Positions 37,073 to 48,900 of a stretch of 64,000 bases of DNA are shown piece by piece. A program made the translations under genes and the position numbers. This stretch comes from Brasenia schreberi (Eukaryota; Streptophyta; Magnoliopsida; Nymphaeales; Cabombaceae). The notes beneath the pieces are model-generated. The model ran no database searches. It was given only the letters and a program-made list of their open reading frames with translations, and was not told the origin of the DNA. The stretch spans positions 11,773,501 to 11,837,500 of the forward strand of contig JAYKKT010000080.1 of NCBI GenBank assembly GCA_036023115.1. The letters are read 5' to 3'. The stretch's first letter is position 1; each line of letters opens with the position of its first letter.

Positions 37073-37849
37073 ATGAAGCAGCAAGCCTTTCTCCCACTGC
37101 TTGTGCTCGTTCTCTTTCTTGTCTCCTTTGATGGTATATCATCTCCCTCTTTTTTCATTTCAATGTACTCTTCAGTGGAAAATTATTAGTTAATATCCAA
37201 GTATAATTTGCACTTTATCTGACCAATCTTATTTCTATGTAAGTTGTATAAAAGTCGCTCGTATAAACTTTAGAAATGTTTTCATCAAGATGCCATGCAA
37301 AACTAAGTTACTGAATCTTAGTATACAAAAGGCATTTGGTTCGCACCAGCTTGATTAGTCAAGTGTCTGCAGCTAGACCAGGTTTAATTTTGGTCAGTTT
37401 TCCTTTACCCATACCCATACCTGATATGGAACGACTGGTACTTATTATTGTCCATTCATTTAATTCATAAATACCATATGAAGAAATAACTAGACAAATA
37501 ATTTATATTGTTTAACTATCATTTCAGAAATACTATACGTAGATATACAGATATAGCTTTTAGATTTTTTCAGAACCTCGTTATTTTATCAAATCAATAT
37601 CACAAAAAGTTTGGGATTAATTGAGAGTTGAGGAATTCATTACACGGTTGTTCAGGCAACTGGGGGGCATCTGGGTCCTTGAAGCAGCAGGTTGGGAAAG
37701 ACGGCACATGTGCGTCATTCTACCGTTTTCCTGTTCAACCGTGCAATGAGGGTAGCTGCAAGACGCTTTGTGAAGACCAACACTCCGGAGTCTCCTCAGT
37801 TAAATGCATGAATACAACCACTTGCTTTTGCATCTATCAGTGCCCGTAA
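37073..37849 (+). CDS. Secreted eight-cysteine plant defensin-like peptide
   Basis: Exons 37073-37133 and 37656-37849 with a 522-base GT-AG intron in phase 1, giving 84 residues. Residues 1 to about 21 are a hydrophobic signal peptide (MKQQAFLPLLVLVLFLVSFD). Plant defensin genes characteristically carry one intron near the end of the signal-peptide exon, as here. The mature part has eight cysteines spaced C-X10-C-X4-C-X3-C-X11-C-X5-C-X1-C-X3-C. This gives the CXXXC and CXC pairs of the cysteine-stabilised alpha-beta fold, close to the classic defensin pattern. Two departures are visible: about 17 residues precede the first Cys, and the Gly of the gamma-core GXC motif is replaced (VKC). Members are secreted antimicrobial or signalling peptides; this one's role is not known. 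The gene looks intact. Confidence 0.88.
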
Positions 37850-37926
37850 TAGCTTATGCATCTTCAAAGCTTGGCTTTCACCTCGTATTTTATTTACTTG
37901 ATGCCATCTGTTCTGTAATTTTCAGA

Positions 37927-37932
37927 AATAAA
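37927..37932 (+). terminator. Poly(A) signal of the defensin-like gene
   Basis: AATAAA 78 bases after the stop codon, a normal plant spacing. Confidence 0.65.
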
Positions 37933-39279
37933 AGAGTGGAGTTAATTAGTTAATATGCAATTAGTATTCACATCGAGTGGCATGAATGAGTTTTCTTTTT
38001 TCTTTTCTTGATATACATGACATGAATGGCTTAAATATTAGTTCCTCCTGATTTGTTGTAATCTGCTGGGCCAAAGCACATGCACACTTGTGCGAACAGA
38101 GAGAGACCGTGAGACACTTAAAACAAAACGATGTTACAGTGGCGTCCATGTTCAAAATGTTTCCAGGAACATTAATTTGGCATTGTACAATTAATATTCA
38201 TTTATAATGAGGCCCATGACAATCACCATTTCCGCGGGCGGGCTCATATTTTGTCATCTTCAGTCGTAGAACTGATTTTGTAGCAAGACAAACACAGAGG
38301 GAGAGAGTAATAAAAGATCAATATATTTGTACTTGATCGAATCTTCCTTAGGAATGCGAACAACTTAATCAATTCATATACTAATTATTTATGTAGCAGT
38401 TGGGTGGGATCTGACCTAAATACAAACCCATTTGAACAAAATGCAAAAGAAAAAACATACCACAAATAGTGGAAGAAGATGACCAATGAAATTATTACCG
38501 ATTGGACCTAGATTTCTTATAAAACCCGCATCTTTATGGAGTATTTGTCCACGTAAATGGTTCTTTTTTTCTAGTTTTTCCTCACTAGTGAACCACCCAC
38601 AAACGTGGTGTTTACGTTAGGGCTTCCCAGAGCTCTTCAATACAAGTGTTTTGGTACCAGGTTATTAACCTTCGGTATGTATTTGGCTGGAAATCAATCT
38701 GAAAGAGTCAAGTTTTCATGTTTCTCTGTGTCCGTGCTCTCGAGTAAATCTTTTGCGATCTGGTGGTCATTGGGCACCATATATGTTACCATCATGTATA
38801 GCTCGGAGTGACGAAGAAATCAATAGCAAGTTTGACACAAGAAAATCTTGTCTAGAAATAGTTATACCCATAACTGGTGGCTAACCGGTCAAAACCTCTT
38901 CATCTCGAAATAGTCATACCCAAGTGATCACGACCTGTTGAGGATGTTGCTTCTGCTGGAGTGAGATCCCTCAAGGAACAAGCCCGCCCCACCTTTAGAG
39001 TAGTTGACCACCCTCCTTCTCCAGCTAATGGTAGAATAGGGTGAGAGCTCCATTGTCTCCTTTCCTATAGTTCAGGAGTTAGAAGTTGTGTTAACATATT
39101 CTTTTCCCCATGTTGCAAACTAAATTGAGGATCATTGTTGATCCCACCATCAACAGTGTCATGATAGTGATTGAAGCCACATCTCAAACCTTTCTTCTTA
39201 GGATTGCTTCTTGTAGTGAGATTGTTGAAACTTAGTCAGCAAAGGTCCTAAAGAGAGAATGAATCTTGAATGAATCATT
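37933..39279. other. Intergenic, no gene recognised
   Basis: No coding or RNA signature. From about 38.8 kb the sequence may already belong to the decayed gypsy element that follows, but no motif confirms this. Confidence 0.5.
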
Positions 39280-40690
39280 TTGTATTCTCTTGAAAGTCTA
39301 AGTGATTCAAGCGTGACTGGATTGTCAAGACTTGGTGGAGATCATTAGTCACTGGTTAAGAGGAGTCTACAAATCATAAACAACTGAAATACATAAAGCT
39401 AGATTATCTCAAATCACGTCAAAGTGAAATGGAGGCATATCCTGCTAAGCTGCAGCTTCTAACTACCAGTCTGCATAAAGGTAGTGATGGATGTTGCAGT
39501 ATTCATGAGAAAATGAAAACTCAGATGTGATTTCTTTAATACATCTCAAAAATTACTAAAGTGGTGGCACAACTCACCACTCTCAGCAAATGATAGAGGT
39601 CTCTCTTTCAAAAATTAGTGGCTGCCCAAATTACATATTGAGAAGGATCAAGGAATCCCAAAGTTCTCGAGATGGCATACTCTACGTCCAACTCGAGTGA
39701 TCAATCACAAGAAGACCTTTTAACGGCATCACAAAATTACGATGCGCTCGAATAGTATAGGAATGTTGGATGGCTATTATTCACGTTGCATGATCATGAG
39801 CCTAACTTGTTTGTTGAATGCTCATGTTGCTTTGTGTTTGTTGGCTAACAAGCCACCAACACCATGAGATGATCTTCGTCCACCAAGTCAAGTTCCATGA
39901 TCACTGATTGTACATAATCATAATATTGTAGGTGATTTTGCTTAGCCACACACAATTATTTGACATTGATTTTCATTGACAACATGGCATCTTGCCTATA
40001 AGTTGGATGAAACACAGTCAAACTCGTTAATGATGTCTTTGCATTTTGGTGAACCCATAAGACCTTGAGTAGGACCTCATGTGATTTTTATTAATTACTC
40101 TCAAGGAACTTCTTAATTATGTCGATTATCTTGTTGGTGGCCTTGGCCTTCCCATTTGCCTTAGTGTAGCATGGTGTCATATGTATTAACTTGATACTGA
40201 AAATTTTCAACTACGGCCACTAACTTTTCACCTATAAACATCATCCCTTAGTTGGCAGCTTTAGTTTGGGAAATACCAAATCAGAAGATAATATAATCAT
40301 TGATGAATTTGATCACATCCTCTTACATAGCCACCTTCATGAGCAAGGCTTTGACCCATAGTAATCGGTGAACATTATTATGAAAGCATACCTTTGGATG
40401 ATTTTGGATGAATCTTCCTCATTAAATTTATAGTCCATACTCGAAATGGTCATGGCTTGATTATCAATCAAAGTTTTGAAGCTGGTACCTTCTGCAAAGG
40501 TCCATGGCACTGATACTATTAGCAGCCTTTTCTGTAGTCAATACAATCTTGGTACATAATAGGTCAGTCCCTTCGCAAACCTTCACCATTACCTTTTGAG
40601 CTTTTGTTGTGCTCAAGCATTTCAATAACATACCTAAATGACTATGTCTATAGACCTTGAAATTATAAAATATAATAATGATGCTTTTAA
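39280..40690 (-). pseudogene. Decayed Ty3/gypsy integrase region
   Basis: Minus-strand reading across frames. The zinc-binding region appears near 40640-40500 (LLKCLSTTKAQKVMVKVCEG). Near 40330-40220 is a core-like stretch ending MMFIGEKLVAVVENFQ. At about 40175-40092 the hallmark segment reads TPCYTKANGKAKATNKIIDI; the consensus ANGQAEATNK has its catalytic Glu replaced by Lys. The C-terminal part follows (VHQNAKTSLTSLTVFHPTYR, DAMLSMKINV). The ANG-ATNK form is typical of Athila/Tat-like gypsy elements. Heavily mutated, with no LTRs assigned. Confidence 0.65.
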
Positions 40691-43600
40691 TGTGGTACAA
40701 TCACTTGTGGAATCTACAGGATGTTATTGATTTGGTTATGTAAAAATACGAGTCTTTTTTGCATGTTGTGTGGGATCTCTAGATATTAAGATATGGAACC
40801 CTTGGATGTTACAGAGTACTCATGGTCCATTGGCGAGTATCAAACGATTTGTGTAGCCACATAGAGGATAGACTATTACATATTGGTCATGTTGTTGGTG
40901 TGCTCAATTCATTATTTTAATTATTTTACAACTAACCCAGAGACCACCAATCGAGGGATCATGTAGAGGAATAACATCCAATTTTTGAGTCCATAGTTTA
41001 ATAGATCACAAGAGATTGGTTAGTGTAGTTGTTATGTTTTTCTTTGTTAATCTTGGATATGAATAGTGCTTATGAGTGAAATACATTAAATTTTAATTGA
41101 AGTTAGATTATTTTAGATTTTGTTGGTTATTTATTTTCATTCTGCGAGAGTTTGGGACATGTTTCATGTTGTAATCCGCCATGTTTTGGCCCGATTCTTG
41201 TACAGATGCGACAGTTCGGAAGTAAGATTGAGCACCGATGTTGAAACTAGTGCCTAAGCCGATCAGTGGACCATGTGAACCATTCTTGTACACTCAAATA
41301 TTGGGTTGAATTTGAATTCGCTCGAGATTTGCCTTATGGTTGCTTGGTAAGTTGAATTTCATATGGTGTTCCTAGAATCGATGAGGATGAAATCTAAGCT
41401 ACGTTAACTTATAAGCCCTGGTCCAATATAATGGGGAGCATTCAGTTATACCTGGACACAGATGAAGTAGGATGTAACTGCCAATTCAATAACCATAAAA
41501 AATGAAGCAGGAAGAATAATTTCTCTTTTTTCTTTTGTGAAGGGCAAGTTGGGTTTGGCCTATCCCTAACAGTTGCACACTCGGGTATTGAACTTCTGAC
41601 CTTTCATAAGTGAGCCAACCCCCTAACATGGCATCGCAAGCTCTTAGGGGTAGATATCATCTCATAATTATTAAAGTGCGGATCCTCAACAAGGTCGACA
41701 TGCATAGATATGGTAGAGGAATTTAAAACATCTGAACATAAGGTACAAACGTTCATCAAGAATAAGGCACAGCAATTTCAGTTACTTCAGCAGTACGTGC
41801 TCGAGTTTGAATGGTTCAACAGGAAGCATCAACTTAATGTGGATCAGTAAGCTTTCTTTTGAAAAAGTGATTGAATTCACCGTAAAGTTGCTTGGTATAT
41901 CAATTTCAAAATTTCTCCCTAGATTCGTAGAGGATTAACGTGGCAACGTTGACTAGTGCCCTAAAGGCAGCGTAGTAGTGAGCATTTAGACATGGCTGGT
42001 GCAGGCAGGCTTGGGGCGATTTGATCCAGAACCTAGGAACTAGGACTGTAGAACTAGAACCAGCCTGATCCACATTTACAAGGAAGTTACCACCTCGCAT
42101 AGATGAAGTGAGGTGCACATACTGAACCAATAGCCACAGAATATAGCAAAAGAGAAGGGGGGAAAGCACCTATACGAACAATCCTTTTCTTCTTTTTGGA
42201 AAGGCAAGCTGTGGTTGGACAAATTCTTTTCTTATGCACACTAAGATATTGAACTCCTGTTTCATCAGTGGGCTAACCCATTAGCGGATCAGCCATGACT
42301 CATCTGGCCATCTTTTTCACGCAAGCCTTTTAAGAGGAAGCACCTAAGACTGATTAGAGAGTCCTAATAAGGTTTTATAATAAAGCTAGTGGATGCATCG
42401 GCTCTACGTCTCTTCATGAAGGAATTTATTTGACTATTAGATCAAAACCTTTTGTGTAGAAAGAATATTGAAGACAATTCTCGAACTTGAGCCCCAAGCA
42501 AGCATGTGTGTTGTGGTCATCCATGTTCTCCTCAAGCTCTTTGAACTAATGTTAGCAAGCTACCATCTATATAAAAGGACATGTGAAATTCTTCCAATCA
42601 TCAATAGGACACTAAAAAATACCCAATGATATTCACATGCACAAGTTACTCACTCACATATAACTTTCACACTTTAGACTTTCACCTTTATCAAACATAT
42701 ATCAAATAAGCATTTAGGGATATACTTAACATGAACTAAATGCAATTAATATCACATGAACTTAATTAAACTAACTATCATAAATTAGTCACTAAGACCA
42801 ATGCTCACTTCATGAGTTCTATGCTCGTTCATACCCAATAGATCTACTATTTAGATTTGGTATCACAAATGTGATATATAATATGCAATAATATTAAATA
42901 GTTTTCATAGTAAAGGCCTTCACAATGGCCATTGGTATAGGTAAGCCACTTATACTCAAATTCATCAAATTTTCAGAAATTGAGATATTTTGTAATTCTT
43001 CGATGAGGCTGCTGATTAGAGGAAGGAATTCTACATGTAATATATGCATGCATGCATGCACACACATACACACAAACACATATATAATTAGTTAATTACA
43101 CATACATGCATTTACACACAGTTGCACATATATATGCATGTATGATTATAAATTAAGGTATCTCTTGAAATTTGATCCGATCACATAAAGAGTCAAGACT
43201 AGGTAAAGGAGGATGTTTGTGTTAGGTGGCTAAAACCCAGTATAAAACTTCACGAATCTTTTACCACTAATAAACCACATCAAAGCTAAATATACTTGGG
43301 AATTATTAGTACAAGAATTGGCAACTTTTGAGAAGGGGTCGTGTTGCACCCTCCAACCTAACCCATCTACTAGTATGAGAAAATGCTTCGTTAAGGGTTA
43401 ATTAATTGAATTGCGGTTTCTAAATTTTGAATTAAAATTTCAAAAAATGGAAGCTTGCAATAACATTTCAAATGCATTGAACAACTCATCCAGCTCTGTA
43501 GATACATACACACGGGCAAAAAAACACACACATATAATTTATTTTAAAAGATTGCTTTTTCCTTTTATGAATGAGACACAAACCAAGTCCTTCTCCTATA

Positions 43601-43816
43601 GTCGTAATGGGAGTGACTATTTTCTTCTATCACGTAACTTTTATGGTGTGAAGGCGAAAAAACTGGAAACAGGACGCAGTCATGCAGTATCCACTTGTAC
43701 CAGGTATGACTCGAGCATCAAGGAATCAAGTGCACCATTACGTTATCTGGGTGATGTAGGAGCCTTGTGCACGGCCCAGGTTGGCTTTGAAAAGAGCATC
43801 CGATAAACCTCCCCCC
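40691..43816. other. Unassigned, probably repeat-derived
   Basis: May include more of the decayed gypsy element (40.7-42.2 kb), but no domain was recognised. Two similar blocks, about 41545-41650 and 42185-42300 (AAGGGCAAG..., TTGCACACT..., TTGAACTTCTGACC..., AAGTGAGCCAACCC...), form a direct repeat of a dispersed family. 43040-43140 is rich in TGCA and CA words. A 131-codon frame at 43411-43806 has no recognisable features. Confidence 0.45.
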
Positions 43817-43834
43817 GTGAATTTTCTTCTATAC

Positions 43835-44991
43835 AACAACAACTAAGCCTTTTCCCATACTAGATAGGGTTGGCTACATGGATTCTTTGTTTCCACATAG
43901 CCCTATTATGCGCCATGTTAGCCCTATTATGCGCCATGTTAGCAGTTAACTCACAATAAGCTAGATCATTCTTTATTATTTCTTTCCAACACTTTTGTGG
44001 TCGTCCTCTACCTCTTTTAATACTTTCAAAATCTAGTTTTTCATATCTTCTTATATGTTCTTCTTTTGATCTTCTTTCTATATGTTCAAACCATCTTAAA
44101 AGATATTCTCTCATTTTATCCTCTATTGGTGCTACTCCTAATTTGTTTATGATAACCTCATTATGTATACGATCTGTTTTTGTATGACCACTCATCCGTC
44201 TTAACATCTTCATTTGTGTCACAAACATCTTTTGTACATGTTGACGATTAACTGCCCAACACTCAAAACCATAAAACATGATAGGTCTAATTGTTGCTCT
44301 ATAATATTTACCTTTTAACTTTAACGATATCTTCTAATCACAAAAGAATACGTGATGCTCCTCTCCATTTTTTAAATATCTAGGGTCAATTTTTGAGAGT
44401 GATGGAAGAATTGATGGAGATGTCATGCATAGAATTAATGCTGGTTGGTTAAAATGGAGAGGAGCATCACGTATTCTTTTGTGATAAGAAGATACCGTTA
44501 AAGTTAAAAGGTAAATATTATAGAGCAGCAATTAGGCCTGCCATGTTTTATGGTTATGAGTGTTGGGCAGTTAGTCATCAACATGTACAAAAGATGTTTG
44601 TGACAGAAATGAAGATGTTGAGATGGATGAGTGGTCATACAAGAAAAGACCGTATACATAATGAGGTTATTAGAAACAAATTAGGAGTGGCACCAATATA
44701 GGCTAAATTGAGAGAATATCGTTTAAGATGGTTTGGACATATAGAAAGAAGATCAAAAGAAGATCAAAAGAAGAACATATAAGAAGATATGAAAAACTAG
44801 ATTTTGAAAGTATTAAAAGAGGTAGAGGACGACCACAAAAGTGTTGGAAAGAAACAATAAAGAATGATCTAGCTTATTGTGAGTTAACTGCTAACATGGC
44901 ACACGATAGGGATTTGTGGAAACAAAGAATCCATGTAGCCGACCCCGTCTAGTATGGGAAAAGGCTTAGTTGTTGTTTTATTGTTGTTATT
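43835..44991. repeat. Inverted repeat made of two RTE 3' ends
   Basis: Arms 43835-44368 (minus) and 44452-44991 (plus) each encode the RTE C-terminal region (shared words ERRSKEEHIRRYEKLDFES, KRGRGRPQKCWKE, NDLAYCELTANMAH) and end in AAGGCTTAGTTGTTGTT. The 83-base spacer (44369-44451) encodes KYLGSIFESDGRIDGDVMHR in plus orientation and occurs only once. The minus arm also has a 21-base tandem duplication (43900-43920 and 43921-43941). Confidence 0.92.
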
Positions 44992-44994
44992 TAA

Positions 44995-45730
44995 AACTTT
45001 TCTTTTGGGGATGTAATGTGTGCCAATTTTAATTTCTATATCATCTAAAGTAACCAAATGATCAAACTTACATTCCATATATTCCGTCTTTGTTCTACTA
45101 AGTCAGAAGCCTTTACTTTCTAATGTTCCTCTCCATAGTTCCAATTTTCTATTAACTTTTTCCTTAGACTCCTCCACTAACACAATGTTATGTGCAAATA
45201 ACATAAACCAAGGTACTTCATCTTGAATATGTTTTGTTAAATCATCAATCACCATTATAAATAAGTATGAACTTAAAATTGATCCTCACACCATCGTAAA
45301 CCAATATTAACTTCAAAGAAGTCTGTCATTCCTTCATAAGTCCTCACACCATCGTATATGTCTCTTATAAGGTTTATGTATGCCAATGAGATATTTCTTT
45401 TTTCTAAGGTTATCCAAAGAACCTCCCTCAGTATCCTATCGTATGTTTTTTCTAGATCAATAAATATCATGTGAAGGTCTTTCTTTTTTTCTCTAAAATA
45501 TTCCATAAGATGTCTCAAAAGGGAAATCACTTCAATAGTAGATCTGCCTAACATGAATCCAAATTGGTTCTCTATTGTACTCGATACTTGTCTTAACTTA
45601 CGTTTGATAATTCTTTCCCACAATTTTATAGTATGACTCATTAACTTGATACCCCAATAATTCGCACAATTATGAATGTCTCACTTGTTCTTATATATGG
45701 GTATAAGTATACTCGCTCTCCATTCCTCGA
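44995..45730 (-). pseudogene. RTE reverse transcriptase fragment
   Basis: Contains FGFMLGRSTIEVISLLRHLM, HMIFIDLEKTYDRI (first catalytic Asp kept) and, across a frameshift, VPWFMLFAHNIVLVEES. In the last, the FADD active-site box has become FAHN. It ends in IGTHYIPKRKV, where the inverted fragment interrupts it. Confidence 0.88.
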
Positions 45731-45996
45731 GTATCTTGCAAGGATGATCCCTTACATGGTGAAAATGTAGTGGCCCTTGCTTACTTTTCATAGCATTCGA
45801 GCTCTACAGCATGTCGCTAAGAGGGAATGCCCCAACGCAATGCTCATAATTTGTGTAATCCATGGTATAAAAATCTGACAAAGTTTTATGCTAGCTGTCG
45901 GAAGCCTAACACAATCCTCCTCCTTTATCCGGGCTTGGAACCGGCCATGCAAGGGTAATCCCTTAAATGGGCGGAGTTGTGAATTTTCTTTTATGC

Positions 45997-48900
45997 TTAA
46001 AAAAATATTTTAGGAAAAGAAGCATATGTCATTTGGAGTCCATCTCATCCAATGATTGAAGCTATGACGTTAGGCATGAGGCATGAGATTTCCTACCTCC
46101 CACCCTCTCTCTCTCAAACACACACTGGCACAGACCAACACGTAGTCATGCACCCATGCTTATACACATCCATGCACACACACATATATACATAAAAAGC
46201 TAACCAAGACAAGCATATTTGTGGTGCGTGTGAACCCATGAGAGGTGAATATGATGCATGTTAATTATAATAGCCCTTGATACCATAACTTTGATCATCA
46301 CACACAAAATGCACACCCACAAACACATAGGCACACAAACCAAGAGCCACGACATGACCGGGTACAAAGTGATGATGTGCGGCCGCTCCTTATTCGGGTA
46401 TGAATGTAACTGTCATCCAAAAACAACTATAACCTAATTTAACTCTAATAAAATATTAGACTTAAATATATCAATATCCATAAATCTAAACAATCGATTC
46501 AAAATGGTGCAAGGCCACCTAACATAATCCATAATATAAAAAATAATTATCTAGATAATCTAACTGTCATCTATATGTAACATCCCAAAAATGTAGCTCG
46601 ATTAATCTACTACTCGACACCACGTCCTTTGGAAGTGCTATTTGAAGGATAAACGGTAAAATATTATGGTGAGCTCCAACCTATAGCACAATAGAGAAGT
46701 TATATACCTCTCTAGAGTTCATACTAAAAGCATGTATAATAACAAATCACATTTACAGTAAAACTCATTATTTCAAATTCATGCTCTCTCTCACACATAC
46801 ACTCATCTATTAGTTAAAATAATTATAATTTATACTTTGTCTGCCCCAAGGTCATAGGAGTCGTCTGACCCTCTCTTACACCAACTCTTATTATATAACT
46901 ACGACAACTGTCATGACAGAGTGCTCATGAACACACTCTATATTTGCCTTAAACCATCATGCTCGAGGAACCTATAAGTCTCGAGAGACTCCATACAAAC
47001 CATATAAGTATGACATCATGTATTCATACATCATTATTTTAAAAACCAATTACATCTTACCACATTCACAAGTTCATATTCAGATTCATATATCCAAATT
47101 TATATCCATAAAGTATTCAAATAACATTTCTATACTAGAACATGCAAATCAAATGATGCTCTTTACCAACCATGTTATAAAAAAAATTGATCTCAAAAGC
47201 ATATTGAATAACCCATAAATTCAAGTATCATTAAGAACCATGCACATTTAAATCTAACCAAAAATAAGAAAAATCACTTCTAACATAGTTCTATCAAAGA
47301 ATGCATAACCCGCTACTTGAAGGAGCACCAAGATCAAATCTTCAATCATTCATCCGCATTTATTACCACCAAAGCCTTTAATTTTAATCTCTAGATAATT
47401 ATAAATAATAATAATATTAAAATCTATTTAACTACGACTCTAAAGCAATAAACCATATCCAAATACGATTCTAAATGATCTTACAATGATTCAAAACTCA
47501 ACCTTGATATGTTTCTGATCCAAATTAGATAACACATTAGGTGTTCTGTGATCCTAGCTCAACACAAAACTTGTATAAACTTGTTTTGAATCCAAAAAAA
47601 CCTAACCTATTTCTAATACAAAGTTGAACCCAAAACTAAACATAATACCTCCTCAACACGATATGATGACACTTAGTGATTCATACATGACACAACATGA
47701 AGGAAATATGTTTTTCCCAAAATCGTGATAGCGAAGGATTCTAGTGATGATTTCGCCATTTCTTGACAATAACAAGGGCCGCGGTGGTCCCCCACCATCC
47801 GCCTTCTTTATGCCAAACCCAAGAATGGCCGTTATTGTTGGTGTTTCGCTAGAAAAATAGAAGGGAAATGGCCAACTCCAACCTAAAGAAAAATCCAGCA
47901 ATTCTACACTTATTTCTAGCTTAATTTTGACCATTAGAGTTTGTTTCCAAACATTTAGGATCAATCAAATAAAAATCCTTTGATACAACTCAAATCTAAT
48001 GTTGAACAACATCCATTTTTATCTGTAAAATATGAGTAAAACCATAAAGGGTTCACTTCCCAAAAAATCCGATGACACAGTTTTCCAACCAAATCGATAT
48101 TAAAGATAACCACCCACACTCCAAATATCTTTTATATATCAAATGCTTTCAACCCAAAACCGAATCAATGATTCATACCATGTTTTTCACCGAAAAAAGA
48201 AAAAACAAAAATCTGAAAATGAGTGACAACTCACCCGATTCCAGTCGATTTTTGTGATGTGAACCCTCACTCTTCTCTTCCCTTTATTGCTAAATCGATG
48301 CATTAACCCAATGGTTGGTATTGATCATTAGTGACCCTTAAATCAGATGGGAAATGCCATGAAAATGGCATCCTTGATGCCAAGAGCCATCGATTTCTAG
48401 CAACACCCAAATCGGGTGTTCCTGTTTCTCTAACTTGGGCGGGTTTGGAACCAACCCGGTCTAGATCCCGTTTTCCCCAAGTATCACATAATAGCCTGAT
48501 GATACCATAAACTCATACATCACATACATAGAGACACACAGGTACACAAGCTGTGTGAGTGTGAGTGTGAGTGTGCGTGTGCACTCGTTCAAGCTACAAT
48601 CTGCCTCCAACAGTCACATTCGTTTGCTCAAAGAGAATGCAATTGACACTTGGGTATGATGTAAATCAATTGGATTCACATTGAGTATTAATTTTTACTT
48701 AATTCAACTGATAATAGGGCAATCAGATACGAGAGCTGTTACCTATGTTTCAAGTGACATTGTAATGGATTTTCATTACCAGATATCCATCGGACATTTT
48801 GGACATCTATGGGCTATATCCAAATAAATAAATAGACTCCAAGTCCATTTACAAAACGTTTAGTATCCTAGTAAGGTTTCAAATTATTATCCGATTTCAG

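Larger units (their letters stand above)
43835..45978 (-). mobile_element. RTE LINE insertion with internal inverted duplication
   Basis: One insertion bounded by near-identical target duplications (GTGAATTTTCTTCTATAC at 43817-43834 and GTGAATTTTCTTTTATGC at 45979-45996). Reading 5' to 3' on the minus strand: a leader (45978 to ~45740), then directly the middle of the reverse transcriptase (45730-44992). The endonuclease domain is absent, so there is an internal deletion. Then comes a plus-oriented 3' fragment (44991-44369), and finally the minus-oriented 3' end (44368-43835) with a TTG tail. The two 3' ends are opposite copies of the same ~530 bases. No intact polyprotein remains. Confidence 0.88.

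Noticed and set aside
43411..43806. 131-codon plus-strand frame
   Set aside because: No recognisable motif, no promoter or splice context, and it ends next to the LINE target site; treated as chance.
47653..47964. 103-codon minus-strand frame
   Set aside because: No domain or conserved motif could be recognised; the region is probably repeat-derived.
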